Part shown: positions 40,573 to 49,204 of the stretch, in pieces
Numbering within the stretch: position 1 is the stretch's first letter
How the letters are laid out: each line of letters opens with the position of its first letter
From: Natronomonas salina
Lineage (GTDB): Archaea > Halobacteriota > Halobacteria > Halobacteriales > Haloarculaceae
DNA: 64,000 bases
Assembly: GCF_013391105.1 (NCBI RefSeq)
Contig: NZ_CP058335.1
Coordinates: 992,001-1,056,000, forward strand
Direction of reading: 5' to 3'
Position numbers and translations under genes: made by a program
Notes under the pieces: model-generated
The model's database searches: none
Told to the model about the DNA's origin: nothing
What the model saw: only the letters and a program-made list of their open reading frames with translations

Positions 40573-40995
40573 ATGACCGTCCGCGTCGAGCGCGTCTTCG
40601 AGTTGCCGGCCCCGCCCGAGGAGGTCTGGGCGTTCATCGCCGACCCCGAGAAGCGCGCCCGCTCGATCAGCGTCGTGGAGGACTTCGAGACGACCGGCGA
40701 CCGCAAAGCCACCTGGCAGGTCCGCCTGCCGATCCCCCGGATGAAGAAGACGATCAGCGTCGAGACCGAGGACGTCCAGCGGGACGAGCCGACCTTCGTG
40801 AAGTTCGTCGGCCGCTCGAAGGGGATGGACGTCCAGGGCGAGCACACCCTCGAGGAGACCGACGGCGGCACGCGGCTGACCAACCGCTTCGTCGTCGACG
40901 GGAAGCTCCCCGGCGTCGAGACGTACTTCAAGCGGAAGCTCGACGGCGAACTCGCGAACCTGGAGGCGGCCATCCGCGAGGACCTGGCGAGATGA
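40573..40995 (+). CDS. SRPBCC family protein (CoxG-like)
   Basis: A 140-residue helix-grip protein: VERVFELPAPPEEVWAFIADPEKRA, QVRLPIPRMKKTISVETEDVQ and the C-terminal helix LDGELANLEAAIREDLAR. CoxG-type relatives bind lipids near the membrane in CO dehydrogenase maturation, but many have unknown ligands. Its ATGA overlaps the nitrilase gene, so both are co-translated. It may supply or remove the hydrophobic substrate of the nitrilase, by inference. Confidence 0.78.
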   Translation: MTVRVERVFELPAPPEEVWAFIADPEKRARSISVVEDFETTGDRKATWQVRLPIPRMKKTISVETEDVQRDEPTFVKFVGRSKGMDVQGEHTLEETDGGTRLTNRFVVDGKLPGVETYFKRKLDGELANLEAAIREDLAR

Positions 40996-41798
40996 GGCTC
41001 GCGCTCGCCCAGGTCGAGGTCCGGCCCGCCGACGTCGACGGCAACCTCGAGCGCGCCGTCGACGCCGTCGCCGAGGCGGCGGCCGAGGGAGCCGACTGCG
41101 TCGCCCTCCCCGAGATATTCGACGTGGGCTACTTCGCCTTCGACGCCTACGCCCGCCACGCCGAGCCGCTGGGCGGGGAGACCCACCGGACCATCGCCGA
41201 GGCGGCCGTCGAACACGACGTCGCGGTCCTCGCCGGGACCGTCGTCGAAGACCTCGAAGCCTCCGCCGCAGCCGGCGAAGCGGTCCCGGCCGACGAGGGC
41301 CTGGCCAACACCGCCGTGCTCTTCGACGCCGACGGCGAGCGGCGGCTCGTCTACCGGAAGCACCACCTCTTCGGCTACGACTCCGCGGAGGCTCAACTCC
41401 TCGTTCCGGGGGAGCGACTCCCCACCGCGGACCTCCTCGGCCACACCGTCGGCGTCACGACCTGCTACGACCTCCGGTTCCCGGAACTCTACCGGAGCCT
41501 GGTCGACCAGGGCGCGACGATGGCGCTCGTCCCCAGCGCCTGGCCGTACCCCCGTGTCGAGCACTGGAAGCTGCTGCCGCGCGCCCGCGCGCTGGAGAAT
41601 CTGATGTACGTCGGAGCCGCGAACGGCTCGGCCTCCTTCGACGACGCGTCCCTCGTGGGCCGCTCGACCGTCTACGACCCCTGGGGGACGCCCGTGGCGA
41701 CGTCCGACGACGACCCGACCGTCGTCTACGCGGACTGCGACCCCGACCGGGTGGCCGCGGTCCGCGAGGAGTTCCCCGCCCTCCGCGACCGGCGATAA
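40992..41798 (+). CDS. Carbon-nitrogen hydrolase (nitrilase superfamily)
   Basis: A 268-residue nitrilase-fold amidase. The catalytic triad is visible: Glu41 in ALPEIFD, Lys in YRKHHLFGYD and Cys in TTCYDLRFPELYR. The YDLRFPE context is typical of branch 10 omega-amidase and related amidases (Nit2-like); the substrate is not predictable. ATG 40992 overlaps the SRPBCC stop codon. The C-terminal FPALRDRR tail is usual. The following 258 bp (41799-42056) contain no gene I support, but have a TATA-like TTTATAC and a 43-codon basic frame. Confidence 0.9.
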   Translation: MRLALAQVEVRPADVDGNLERAVDAVAEAAAEGADCVALPEIFDVGYFAFDAYARHAEPLGGETHRTIAEAAVEHDVAVLAGTVVEDLEASAAAGEAVPADEGLANTAVLFDADGERRLVYRKHHLFGYDSAEAQLLVPGERLPTADLLGHTVGVTTCYDLRFPELYRSLVDQGATMALVPSAWPYPRVEHWKLLPRARALENLMYVGAANGSASFDDASLVGRSTVYDPWGTPVATSDDDPTVVYADCDPDRVAAVREEFPALRDRR

Positions 41799-42056
41799 CG
41801 TCCGACGGAGGTCGGACGCCAGACGAGGGTTTATACGTCACCCCGCCATACGACTAGCTGCCTGAACGACGCTTTTCTCGTCGTGATGGCAAACAACTCC
41901 AAGCCCGCCGCACACCCGTCCACCCATCGCGCTGGGTCCGCCCGGTACCCGGCGCACCACCGCGCCTCGGCGTCCGCACCTCCTCCCGCCTTTCCGCGCT
42001 TCGAACCGCTCCGCTAGCGACGACGCTGTGAACGCCTCGACGAACGACTCCCGTTT

Positions 42057-43565
42057 CTAGTCCTCGGTCTTGATGTCGGCGGAGAGGCCCTGTGCCATCT
42101 CGATGTCCGAGGAGTTGTTCAGCGTCCACGCGGTGCGCTCGGTGACCGCCTCGATGGCCTCGCGGGCGTGGGGGGCGCCCTGCCCGGAGTGCTTGACGCC
42201 GCCGAAGGGCAACTGGACCTCCGCGCCGATACAGGGGAGGTTGCCGTAGGCGAGGCCGACCTCCGCGCGGTCCCGGTACCGGTTAATCTGGCGGTAGTCC
42301 TCGCTGACGACGGCGCCGGCCAGCCCGTAGGGGACGTCGTTGTGGATCTCGATGGCGCGGTCGACGTCGCCCTCGTACTCGACGAGCGCGACGTGTGGAC
42401 CGAAGACCTCCTCCTTCAGACACCGGAGTTCGGGGTCGTACTCGGTCTCGTAGACGAACGGCCCGACCCAGTACCCCTCCTCGTGGCCGTCGGGGATCTC
42501 CGCGTCGTCGAGATCCGCGCGGTCGACGAGGACGTTCACGCCCTCCTTCCGGACGAGGTCGTTGTAGCGGTGGAACTTCTCGACCTGGCTCTCGTCGACG
42601 ACCGGTCCCATGAAGGTGTCCTCCTCGAGGGGGTCGCCGACCGAGACCGTCTCGGCGAGTTCGACGAACCGCTCCTTGAACTCGTCGTAGACGTCCGCGT
42701 GGACGATGAGCCGCTCGCTGGAGACGCAGCGCTGCCCCGTCGTCTTGAAGCTGGACATGACTGCCGAGTGGACGGCGATGTCGAGGTCGGCCTCGTCTGT
42801 GATGACGACGGCGTTCTTCCCGCCCATCTCGGTGGAGACGTTCTTCGAGGGGTCACGGGCGACCTCCTGGGCGACGCCGTGGCCGACCTCCGCGCTGCCG
42901 GTGAACATGACGGTGTCCACGTCACCGTCGACGATGGCGGCGCCGGCGTCGCCGAAGCCCTGGACCATGTTGAACACGCCGTCCGGGATACCGGTGTCGT
43001 CGAACATCTCCGCGATGATCTGTCCGCACCACGGCGTCTGCTCGGCGGGCTTCCAGACGACGGTGTTGCCCTCGACGAGCGAGACGGCCATGTGCCAGAA
43101 CGGGATGGCCACCGGGAAGTTCCACGGCGTGATACACCCCACGACACCGCGCGGTTTCCGCCGCATGTAGGCGTCCTTCGCCGCGATCTCGCTCGGGACG
43201 ATGTCACCGTGGGGGTGGCGAGCGTTCCCGGCGGCCCACTCGACCATGTGCCAGGCCTCGGTCACGTCGGCCTTCCCCTCGCTGATCTCCTTGCCGCACT
43301 CCTTGGTCACGATCTCGCCGAGCTCCTCGTGGCGGTCCCGGAGCTCGTGGTAGATCTCCCAGAGGTACTCCGCGCGATCGACGTACGAGAGGTCCCGCCA
43401 GGTCTCGAAGGCCTCGTCGGCGGCCGCGACCGCGTCCTCGACGTCGGCCTCGGTCCCGCGCGGGAACGTCCCGAGGACCTCGCCGTTCGCCGGGTTCACG
43501 CTCTCGAAGTCGTCGCCGCCTCCGGCGACCCACTCGCCGTCGACGTAGTGGTCGTGCTCGGCCAT
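42057..43565 (-). CDS. Aldehyde dehydrogenase family protein
   Basis: A 502-residue NAD(P)-dependent aldehyde dehydrogenase. WNFPVAIPFWH starts the cofactor-binding part, the catalytic Glu is in TEMGGKNAVV, the nucleophile Cys in GQRCVSSERL, and PFGGVKHSG is the terminal motif. Length matches the family. The substrate could be a semialdehyde or a simple aldehyde; no pathway neighbours help. I used ATG 43565 (MAEHDHYVDGEW), since an extension from 43625 adds an unusual basic segment. It is divergent from the DUF5787-like gene. Confidence 0.93.
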   Translation of the reverse strand: MAEHDHYVDGEWVAGGGDDFESVNPANGEVLGTFPRGTEADVEDAVAAADEAFETWRDLSYVDRAEYLWEIYHELRDRHEELGEIVTKECGKEISEGKADVTEAWHMVEWAAGNARHPHGDIVPSEIAAKDAYMRRKPRGVVGCITPWNFPVAIPFWHMAVSLVEGNTVVWKPAEQTPWCGQIIAEMFDDTGIPDGVFNMVQGFGDAGAAIVDGDVDTVMFTGSAEVGHGVAQEVARDPSKNVSTEMGGKNAVVITDEADLDIAVHSAVMSSFKTTGQRCVSSERLIVHADVYDEFKERFVELAETVSVGDPLEEDTFMGPVVDESQVEKFHRYNDLVRKEGVNVLVDRADLDDAEIPDGHEEGYWVGPFVYETEYDPELRCLKEEVFGPHVALVEYEGDVDRAIEIHNDVPYGLAGAVVSEDYRQINRYRDRAEVGLAYGNLPCIGAEVQLPFGGVKHSGQGAPHAREAIEAVTERTAWTLNNSSDIEMAQGLSADIKTED

Positions 43566-43685
43566 GCGGCAACACTTGCGCGCCCCAGCCAAAAAGTTGC
43601 CCGACGGTCGGGGACGCCGCGCCACTGGACATCACTTTCACCGTACGGCGAACGGCTTACGTCCCGCCGCCCCCGACTGGCGGCC

Positions 43686-44707
43686 GTGAAGGAGTTCGGG
43701 TTCGAGTTGCGGGTGTGTTCGTGGGCGGAGCGACACTGGCCGCCGGCCGGCGAGCGCGACGGCGCGGCCGTCGTCGCCCGGCAGCTCGGAACCCAGCGGC
43801 GCCGCTGGGACACCGTAGTGATTCAGACGAGCGACGCGGCCCTCGAGCAGCGTGCGGCCTTCGGCGAGGAGCGGCTGGACTCGGACCTGCTGCACGTCGC
43901 CCGCAACGCGCCCGCCTCGTGGGCGTACTACCGCGAGGCCCTCCCCGACCCCGGCTGCCCCTGGCGGTACGTCCGCGAGGCCGTCCACCGCGCCGCCGAC
44001 CGGGGGTTCGTCGAGACCCGGCGGGACGGCAACCGGATCGAGCTCCGGCGGCGCTACCGCTACCCCGACTGGGTCGACCGCATCGTCGCCGTCGAGAACA
44101 AGCCGAACCTCGACGCCTCCGCCGCGCGGGTGCTGGCCGACCAGCTCGAACACGACGTCGCGCTGTCGCTGGCCGACGAGGTGTGGCTGGCGACGCGGGC
44201 GACCGGCGAGGAGATCGAGCCGGCGCTGCTGGAGGCCATGCCCGTCGAGGTCGGCATCCTCGCCGTCTCCGAGCGGGACGGCGAGTGGCACGCGGAGCCG
44301 GTGTGGCACCCGCGGACGCTGCCCGTCGACGACCCGGGGACGCGCATCCTCGAACGGCCCTCGGGCGGCGCCCACGACGAGTCGGCCGCGCGGTTCGAGT
44401 ACGCCGACTCCGAGTGGAAGCGGGGCAAGCGCCTGGAGATCGCCGAGCGGGCCTACGAGCGCGGGTGGCGCTCCTACGTCGACACGATGCGGCCGGACTG
44501 CCGGCACTTCGAACTGCGCGACCCCGCGGGGCCGTTCCGTGGTGCGCCGCGAAGGGACACGAGCAGACCGCGGCGGAGTGCTCCTCGCGCTGTGCCAGCC
44601 TGGAACCGGAGCCGCCGGCGTGGCGCTCGAAGGACTGGCCCATCGAGGGCGGCCCCGGGAAGGCGGCGAAGCGACTGCTGGCGGAGAAACGAGAGCGAAA
44701 GCGGTAG
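43686..44707 (+). pseudogene. DUF5787-like haloarchaeal gene with internal frameshift
   Basis: Codons from GTG 43686 to about 44537 encode a nuclease-like acidic protein (KEFGFELRVCSWAERHWPP, DRIVAVENKPNLDASAARVL, and ADEVWLATRA), then the frame shifts. The rest, from 44540 in another frame, reads WCAAKGHEQTAAECSSRCASLEP and ends PIEGGPGKAAKRLLAEKRERKR with stop TAG 44705-44707. This Cys-rich tail and the N-terminal part belong together in DUF5787. Downstream of the shift the first frame becomes Arg-rich, supporting a lost base at 44538-44539. VENKPNLD resembles a PD-(D/E)XK core. Either a pseudogene or a sequencing error. Confidence 0.75.
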
Positions 44708-44720
44708 CGGGGCCCGGAGG

Positions 44721-45206
44721 TTACGCTTCGGCGGGGTCGTCGAGGACCTCGACGGTGAGCGTGTCGCGCTCGACGGCCAGCCGGAACGTCGGGACGGTCT
44801 TCTGGACGATCTCGACGACGCCGCGGTCCTCGAGGCTCCGCAGCGCCGACCGGACGGCGTCGGTCTCGGAGTCGAAACCAGCGTCCTCGAGGTCGTGGAG
44901 GACCGAGACGACGCTCTGGGGCTCCTCCTCGGGGCCGGCCAGGACGTCGACGATGCGGGCCTGCAGTTCCGGCACGCGGAGGACCTCCTCGTCGACGTCG
45001 ATCCCCACGATCTCGGCCGCCTCCGGCGTCGCGCAGATGAGGCTGTTCTCGTCGCGGTAGTAGTAGTCCTTCAGCTCGGACTCGAGGTACTGGTGGACCT
45101 CGCTGCCGCTCTCCATGTCCCAGCGGTCCTGCAGTTCGCCGTTCTTCGTCGGCTGCAGCGCGACCAGGTCCGCGAGGCGCGATTCGGCCTCCTCCGAGAG
45201 TGTCAT
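44721..45206 (-). CDS. DUF5797 family winged-helix-like protein
   Basis: A 161-residue acidic protein starting MTLSEEAESRLADLVALQPTKNGELQDRW, which matches the DUF5797 family of Halobacteria. It has an N-terminal helical domain with GSEVHQYLESELKDYYYRDE and a C-terminal winged-helix-like region (VVSVLHDLEDAGFDSETDAVRSALRSLEDRGVVEIV). The role may be transcriptional; unproven. ATG 45206 preferred over GTG 45212. It lies 55 bp downstream of the MFS transporter stop codon on the same strand, so an operon with that transporter is possible. Confidence 0.82.
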   Translation of the reverse strand: MTLSEEAESRLADLVALQPTKNGELQDRWDMESGSEVHQYLESELKDYYYRDENSLICATPEAAEIVGIDVDEEVLRVPELQARIVDVLAGPEEEPQSVVSVLHDLEDAGFDSETDAVRSALRSLEDRGVVEIVQKTVPTFRLAVERDTLTVEVLDDPAEA

Positions 45207-45261
45207 CGCCACCGCCTACGTCGGACTGGTAGAAAAAAGAGCCGTCTCCGGGAGCCGGCCG

Positions 45262-46557
45262 TCAGCCGCTGCGCCACGGCGGCCCCCACTCGAAGGTCGC
45301 CCCCTCGAGGGTCTCCTCGACCTGGGTGACCACCAGCAGGAGCGCGACCACGGCCAATGCGGCCCCGATCGCGAACGGTGTCACGAAACCGTACCCGTAG
45401 AGGACGCCCGAGGCGAGCGGGCCGATGGCGGTGCCGAACCCGAAGGCCATCGTCAGCACCGACAGCGTCGTCCCGGACTGCCCCTCCTTGGCGAGGTCCC
45501 CGGCGACGGCGAGGGCGGGGGCGAACACCATCGCCACGGAGACGCCGTGGAGGAGCCGGACCACGAGCATCGTCCACGGCGAGCGGACGAGCCCCTGGGC
45601 GAGCACCGCGGGCGCGAGGACGACCAGCCCGACGACGAGGAACGGCTTCCGGCCGACGCGGTCGGCGGCGCGGCCGATGGGCACCTGCAGCAGGACGTTG
45701 GCGATGACGACCGCGGAGAACTGGACGCCGAACCAGGTCGGTCCCTGACCGAGTCGGCTGTTGATCGGCTCCTGCAGCGTCGCGAAGAGCGCGATGCTGA
45801 TGGCCATGAACAGCGTCGCGACGCCGAGGACGAACACGGGGTCGAGGGTCCGGTTCGGGGCCTCGTCGGCGAGGACGGCGACGGAGAGCTCGTCGGAGGC
45901 GTCGGCCGCCGCCATCTCCGGCTCCTCGATGAGCACCAGCACGAGCGTGAAGCTCACGAGGGCGCCGACGACGGCGACGCCGAAGGCGGCGTTGAACCCC
46001 GACAGCGTCGCGCCGGGGGCGAGCGCGTACGGGCCGCCCTGGACGACCAGACCCGCGACGATGGGGCCGAAGCCGAAGCCGATGAGCCGGAAGGTGTTGA
46101 ACACGCCGAAGTTGCCGCCGCGCTCGGCGTCGCTGCGGGCGAGGTCGTTCACCAAGGCGATGGTCGTCGGGATGACGAACGCGCCGCCGACGCCCTGCAG
46201 CGCCCGGACGACGAGCAGCGCCTCGTAGCTGTCGACGAGCGCGTAGGCGACGCTCATCGCGGCGAGGACGAGCAGCCCGAAGAGGATGTACACCTTCCGC
46301 CTGGCCGTCCGGTCGGAGAGCCGTCCGGTGAACGGCTGACTGAAGCTGTTGAAGAAGCCGAACAGCGACAGCGCGACCCCGATGAGCAGCTCCTCGGTCA
46401 GCGGAATGCCGAGTACCGACGTCCCCTCGTAGCCCGGCATCGGGAGGTCACCGCTGGCGATGTACAACGGCAGGACGATGATGAGAAACGAGTTCGCGAC
46501 GGCGTCTGCCATCCGCGCCAGCGCCAGCACGACGACACGGCGGTCCGTCCCGAACAT
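45262..46557 (-). CDS. MFS transporter
   Basis: A 431-residue transporter with 12 predicted transmembrane helices. The cytoplasmic signature FTGRLSDRTARRKVYILFG between helices 2 and 3 matches the MFS motif A, repeated in weaker form as QVPIGRAADRVGRKPFLVVG in the second half. An acidic loop (about residues 205-235, EEPEMAAADASDELS) joins the halves. The N-terminus and ALQGVGGAFVIPTTIALVNDLA helix 4 motif suggest a drug/H+ antiporter-like subfamily, but the substrate is unknown. It is divergent from the DUF5789 gene (88 bp). Confidence 0.88.
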   Translation of the reverse strand: MFGTDRRVVVLALARMADAVANSFLIIVLPLYIASGDLPMPGYEGTSVLGIPLTEELLIGVALSLFGFFNSFSQPFTGRLSDRTARRKVYILFGLLVLAAMSVAYALVDSYEALLVVRALQGVGGAFVIPTTIALVNDLARSDAERGGNFGVFNTFRLIGFGFGPIVAGLVVQGGPYALAPGATLSGFNAAFGVAVVGALVSFTLVLVLIEEPEMAAADASDELSVAVLADEAPNRTLDPVFVLGVATLFMAISIALFATLQEPINSRLGQGPTWFGVQFSAVVIANVLLQVPIGRAADRVGRKPFLVVGLVVLAPAVLAQGLVRSPWTMLVVRLLHGVSVAMVFAPALAVAGDLAKEGQSGTTLSVLTMAFGFGTAIGPLASGVLYGYGFVTPFAIGAALAVVALLLVVTQVEETLEGATFEWGPPWRSG

Positions 46558-46645
46558 CTACCGGAGCGACGGGTGGCCGGCCTTTTACGCTTCCGAAGCC
46601 GGCGCTCCGCGACGGACCTTTCCCGCTGGACGCCGTCGTGTGAGT

Positions 46646-46903
46646 ATGGGGAACACCATCAAGCTCAGCCGGCTCGACGAGCCGCTCGGGAGGCTCTCGT
46701 ATCCGGTCTCGCGGGGCGCGGCGGCCGACCGACTGGACGACGTCACGGTGCGACTGGCGAACGGCGAGGCGAACCTGGGGGAACTCGTCGGGTCGGTCTC
46801 CAGCGAGGACTTCGAGTCGGCCGACGACCTCCGCGACGAGCTCTACGAGTACCTGCCCGAGGCGGCCCTCGGCGAACCCGGCCAGTCGGAGGGCGACGCC
46901 TGA
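46646..46903 (+). CDS. DUF5789 family protein
   Basis: An 85-residue acidic protein: MGNTIKLSRLDEPLGRLSYPVSR, then LDDVTVRLANGEANLGELVGS and FESADDLRDELYEYLPEAALG. This matches DUF5789, a small family in Halobacteria of unknown function. ATG 46646 is followed by a stable acidic core. It sits 40 bp upstream of the TFS gene on the same strand, but TFS has its own TATA box, so read-through is optional. Confidence 0.8.
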   Translation: MGNTIKLSRLDEPLGRLSYPVSRGAAADRLDDVTVRLANGEANLGELVGSVSSEDFESADDLRDELYEYLPEAALGEPGQSEGDA

Positions 46904-46912
46904 ATCCCGCCG

Positions 46913-46920
46913 TTTAAGTA
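46913..46920 (+). promoter_or_regulatory. TATA box of transcription factor S gene
   Basis: TTTAAGTA lies 24-31 nt before ATG 46944, close to the haloarchaeal consensus and consistent with a leaderless transcript. Confidence 0.55.
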
Positions 46921-46943
46921 CGCGGCCGGCCCCAGGTACGGAC

Positions 46944-47270
46944 ATGGAATTCTGCGACGAGTGCGGGTCGATGATGCACAGCGACGACGGGCTGTGGGTC
47001 TGTAGCTCCTGCGACCACGAGAAGGCCCGCGACGAGGCGACGGAGGCCGCGATGACGACGACACAGGGTCAGGACACCGACAGCGGCCCGGTCGACATGT
47101 CCGAGGTCGACGACTCCGAGATCGGACCGACGACGAAGGTCAAGTGCCCCGAGTGCGGACACGACCGCGCCCGCTACGAGATGAAGCAGATCCGCGCCGC
47201 CGACGAGTCCGAGACGCGCTTCTTCACCTGCGTCGAGTGCGACCACAAGTGGCGCGAGGACGACCACTGA
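46944..47270 (+). CDS. tfs: Transcription factor S (TFIIS-like cleavage factor)
   Basis: A 108-residue protein with two zinc ribbons. The N-terminal ribbon begins MEFCDECGSMMH and includes CSSCDHE. The C-terminal ribbon has KCPECGH and TCVECDHKW. Between them is an acidic linker (residues about 35-62). TFS binds RNA polymerase and stimulates cleavage of backtracked RNA; the catalytic acidic pair of the C-terminal ribbon (RAADESETRFF) is present as DE. The length matches archaeal TFS. Confidence 0.93.
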   Translation: MEFCDECGSMMHSDDGLWVCSSCDHEKARDEATEAAMTTTQGQDTDSGPVDMSEVDDSEIGPTTKVKCPECGHDRARYEMKQIRAADESETRFFTCVECDHKWREDDH

Positions 47271-47425
47271 ACGCAGCCGACCGACCCTCCGTCGCGTCGC
47301 TGCCCGACTGAACGTTCAGGAACGTCGCGCTCGGTGCTGCTACACCTCCTCGTGTGCAGGAGTCATCGAACAGCCCCGGCTGTCGGATGGCCGGGATTGG
47401 TATGCCGGCGGGTCGGAGTCGTGCC

Positions 47426-47941
47426 ATGGAGATCCGACGGCTCGAAGACGCCGACGACGTCAGAGCGGTCGCTCGCGTCAACGCGAGCGCGTGGCGGGCG
47501 GCCTACGACGGCGTCGTCGACGACGAAGTGCTGGCGGGACTTGACTTCGAACCGCCGTCCGAGCAGATCGCCGAACGGCTCGACGCCTGGCGAGGCGAGC
47601 CGGGCGTGTTCCTCGTCGCCGAATCCGACGGTACCGTCGTCGGGTACGCCGACTTCCGCTGGGGCGAGCAGACGAAGGCCTTCGTCGGGGACGATGATGC
47701 TGGCCTCAAGGCCATCTACGTCCACCCGGAGCGGTGGGGTGAGGGCGTCGGCACCGCGCTGCTCGAGCGGGGCCTGGATGAACTCCCGGACGACATCCGC
47801 TGGCTCAGACTCGAGACGCTCGCCGAGAACGAGGCCGCGAAGCGGTTCTACGAGGCCCGCGGGTTCGAACGGACCGGCGCGGCCGAGGCAAAGATCGGCA
47901 ACGAGTCGTACCCGACCACCGTCTACACGCTCGAACGGTGA
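47426..47941 (+). CDS. GNAT family N-acetyltransferase
   Basis: A 171-residue acetyltransferase. IRRLEDADDVRAVARVNASAWRAAYDGVVDD is motif C/D of GNAT proteins. LKAIYVHPERWGEGVGTALLERGL contains the acetyl-CoA binding signature (R/QxxGxG/A), and AAKRFYEARGFERTGAAE is the last motif. The acceptor is unknown. Start ATG 47426. Upstream (47307-47318) is a perfect palindrome CTGAACGTTCAG with no assigned role. Confidence 0.87.
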   Translation: MEIRRLEDADDVRAVARVNASAWRAAYDGVVDDEVLAGLDFEPPSEQIAERLDAWRGEPGVFLVAESDGTVVGYADFRWGEQTKAFVGDDDAGLKAIYVHPERWGEGVGTALLERGLDELPDDIRWLRLETLAENEAAKRFYEARGFERTGAAEAKIGNESYPTTVYTLER

Positions 47942-47966
47942 ACGCTGCTCGAGCGGTCGGCGCCCG

Positions 47967-48398
47967 TCAGTCGTAGTCCTGCAGGGTCGCGGACCCGATC
48001 TCGATCTCCAGCAGCGCGTAGTCGACGCCGGGTTCGCCGGGGTCGGTATCGGCGTCGACCGCGTCGCCGCCGTCGGTCTCGTAGTCGTCGTAGGCCGCGT
48101 ACACCCAGCGGTTGGCCGCGGCGATCCGGTCGACGTCGTCGACGACGGTCGCGTGCCCGAGCATCGTGACGCCCCAGTCGACCCCGCTCTGGGGGTCGGC
48201 CTTCTCGATGGACACCGAGACCCGCGGGTTCTGACGGACGTTCTCCAGTTTCTTCCCCCCGGTCAGCGTGTAGAGCGTGCCGTCCCGGTAGCCGTACCAG
48301 ACAGGGGCGACGTGGGGTCGGTCGTCGACCGACGTCGCCAGGTGGGCCGACAGCGGCGCCCCCTTGATCCGGCGTTCGATCGCTGCGTCGACTGGCAT
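47967..48398 (-). CDS. Pyridoxamine 5'-phosphate oxidase family protein
   Basis: A 143-residue flavin- or F420-binding split-barrel protein. The N-terminal AHLATSVDDRPHVAPVWYGYRDGTLYTLTG matches the family's beta-barrel start, and KKLENVRQNPRVSVSIEK is the cofactor-contact region. The C-terminal half (VWDVTMLGHATVV-like, and NRWVYAAYDDYE) is typical of haloarchaeal members, which may reduce F420- or flavin-linked substrates. ATG 48398 with an AT-rich TATA (48421-48430) 27 nt upstream. It is convergent with the GNAT gene. Confidence 0.82.
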   Translation of the reverse strand: MPVDAAIERRIKGAPLSAHLATSVDDRPHVAPVWYGYRDGTLYTLTGGKKLENVRQNPRVSVSIEKADPQSGVDWGVTMLGHATVVDDVDRIAAANRWVYAAYDDYETDGGDAVDADTDPGEPGVDYALLEIEIGSATLQDYD

Positions 48399-48420
48399 AG
48401 CATTACTTCGGCCCTCGGTC

Positions 48421-48430
48421 AAATATATCC
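48421..48430 (-). promoter_or_regulatory. TATA box for pyridoxamine oxidase-like gene
   Basis: AAATATATCC on the plus strand reads GGATATATTT on the minus strand, 27 nt before ATG 48398. A clear TATA box in the leaderless position. Confidence 0.55.
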
Positions 48431-48523
48431 GCGGGCCGGTGCAGGCCGTCGCGAGCGCTCCGGGGCGTGTCACGGACGCTCATCACGCCACGCTTTTGCC
48501 CGCCCGACCGGAACCGACTGTCG

Positions 48524-49189
48524 ATGACGCTCGTGACGACGTTCCTCGCGGGGGTGGTCTTCGGGCTGGCGCTGGCGGCGCCGCCGGGCCCGATGAACGC
48601 CATCATCGCCGAGGAGTCGGTGCTCCGCGGCTGGCGGTCGGGGTTCAGGGCTGGGCTGGGGGCGATGACGGCCGACCTCGTCTTCCTGGGGCTGGCGCTC
48701 GTCGGCGCCGTCGCCGTCGTCGAGCGCGCGCCGATCCTCCGGAACGCGATGGTCGCCGCCGGCGGCGTCCTGATGCTGTACTTCGCCTACGGCGCCGCCC
48801 GCGGCGCCGAAGAGAGCTTCCGGACCGACGCGGCGCCGGACAGCCGCGGCTTCACGAAGGCGTTCGTCCTCGCGCTGACGAACCCCTACCAGATCCTCTT
48901 CTGGCTGACCGTCGGCGTCGGACTGCTGGCGCCGGGCCGGATCGACGTGCTCTCGTACGCCAGCGAGGCGCTCGCGGGGCTGGTCGTCGTCGAGACCGGT
49001 CACCCCACGCTGCTCGTCGGGTTCTTCGGCGGCATCGTGGTCTGGATCACGGGGTTCCCGGCGGCCCTCACGGCCGCCGAGAGGCGGACGGAGCGGCTGG
49101 CGCCGGCGGTCGCCCTCGGCAGCGCCGCGCTGCTGGCGCTGTTCGGCGTCTACTTCCTCTACGACGCGGCCTCGGGGTTCGCCGCCTGA
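48524..49189 (+). CDS. LysE family translocator
   Basis: A 221-residue membrane protein with about six helices. The start LAGVVFGLALAAPPGPMNAIIAEES contains the conserved PGP motif of the LysE/RhtB family of amino acid exporters, and FVLALTNPYQILFWL is a second hallmark. The exported substrate is unknown. The protein is slightly longer than RhtB and ends FGVYFLYDAASGF. It is convergent with the HD-domain gene. ATG 48524. Confidence 0.88.
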   Translation: MTLVTTFLAGVVFGLALAAPPGPMNAIIAEESVLRGWRSGFRAGLGAMTADLVFLGLALVGAVAVVERAPILRNAMVAAGGVLMLYFAYGAARGAEESFRTDAAPDSRGFTKAFVLALTNPYQILFWLTVGVGLLAPGRIDVLSYASEALAGLVVVETGHPTLLVGFFGGIVVWITGFPAALTAAERRTERLAPAVALGSAALLALFGVYFLYDAASGFAA

Positions 49190-49204
49190 CCAGTACGGAC
49201 CGTA

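Noticed and set aside
41886-42017. A 43-codon plus-strand frame (MANNSKPAAHPSTHRAG...) between nitrilase and aldehyde dehydrogenase
   Set aside because: It is basic and Pro/Ala/His-rich, unlike haloarchaeal proteins. A TATA-like TTTATAC near 41830 may mean a small RNA, but nothing else supports a protein.
42168-45329. A single open frame of over 1000 codons on the plus strand
   Set aside because: It runs antisense to the aldehyde dehydrogenase and through the frameshifted DUF5787-like gene; the composition is antisense-like (Val/Leu/Asp/Arg) and only the part from 43686 to 44537 is coding.
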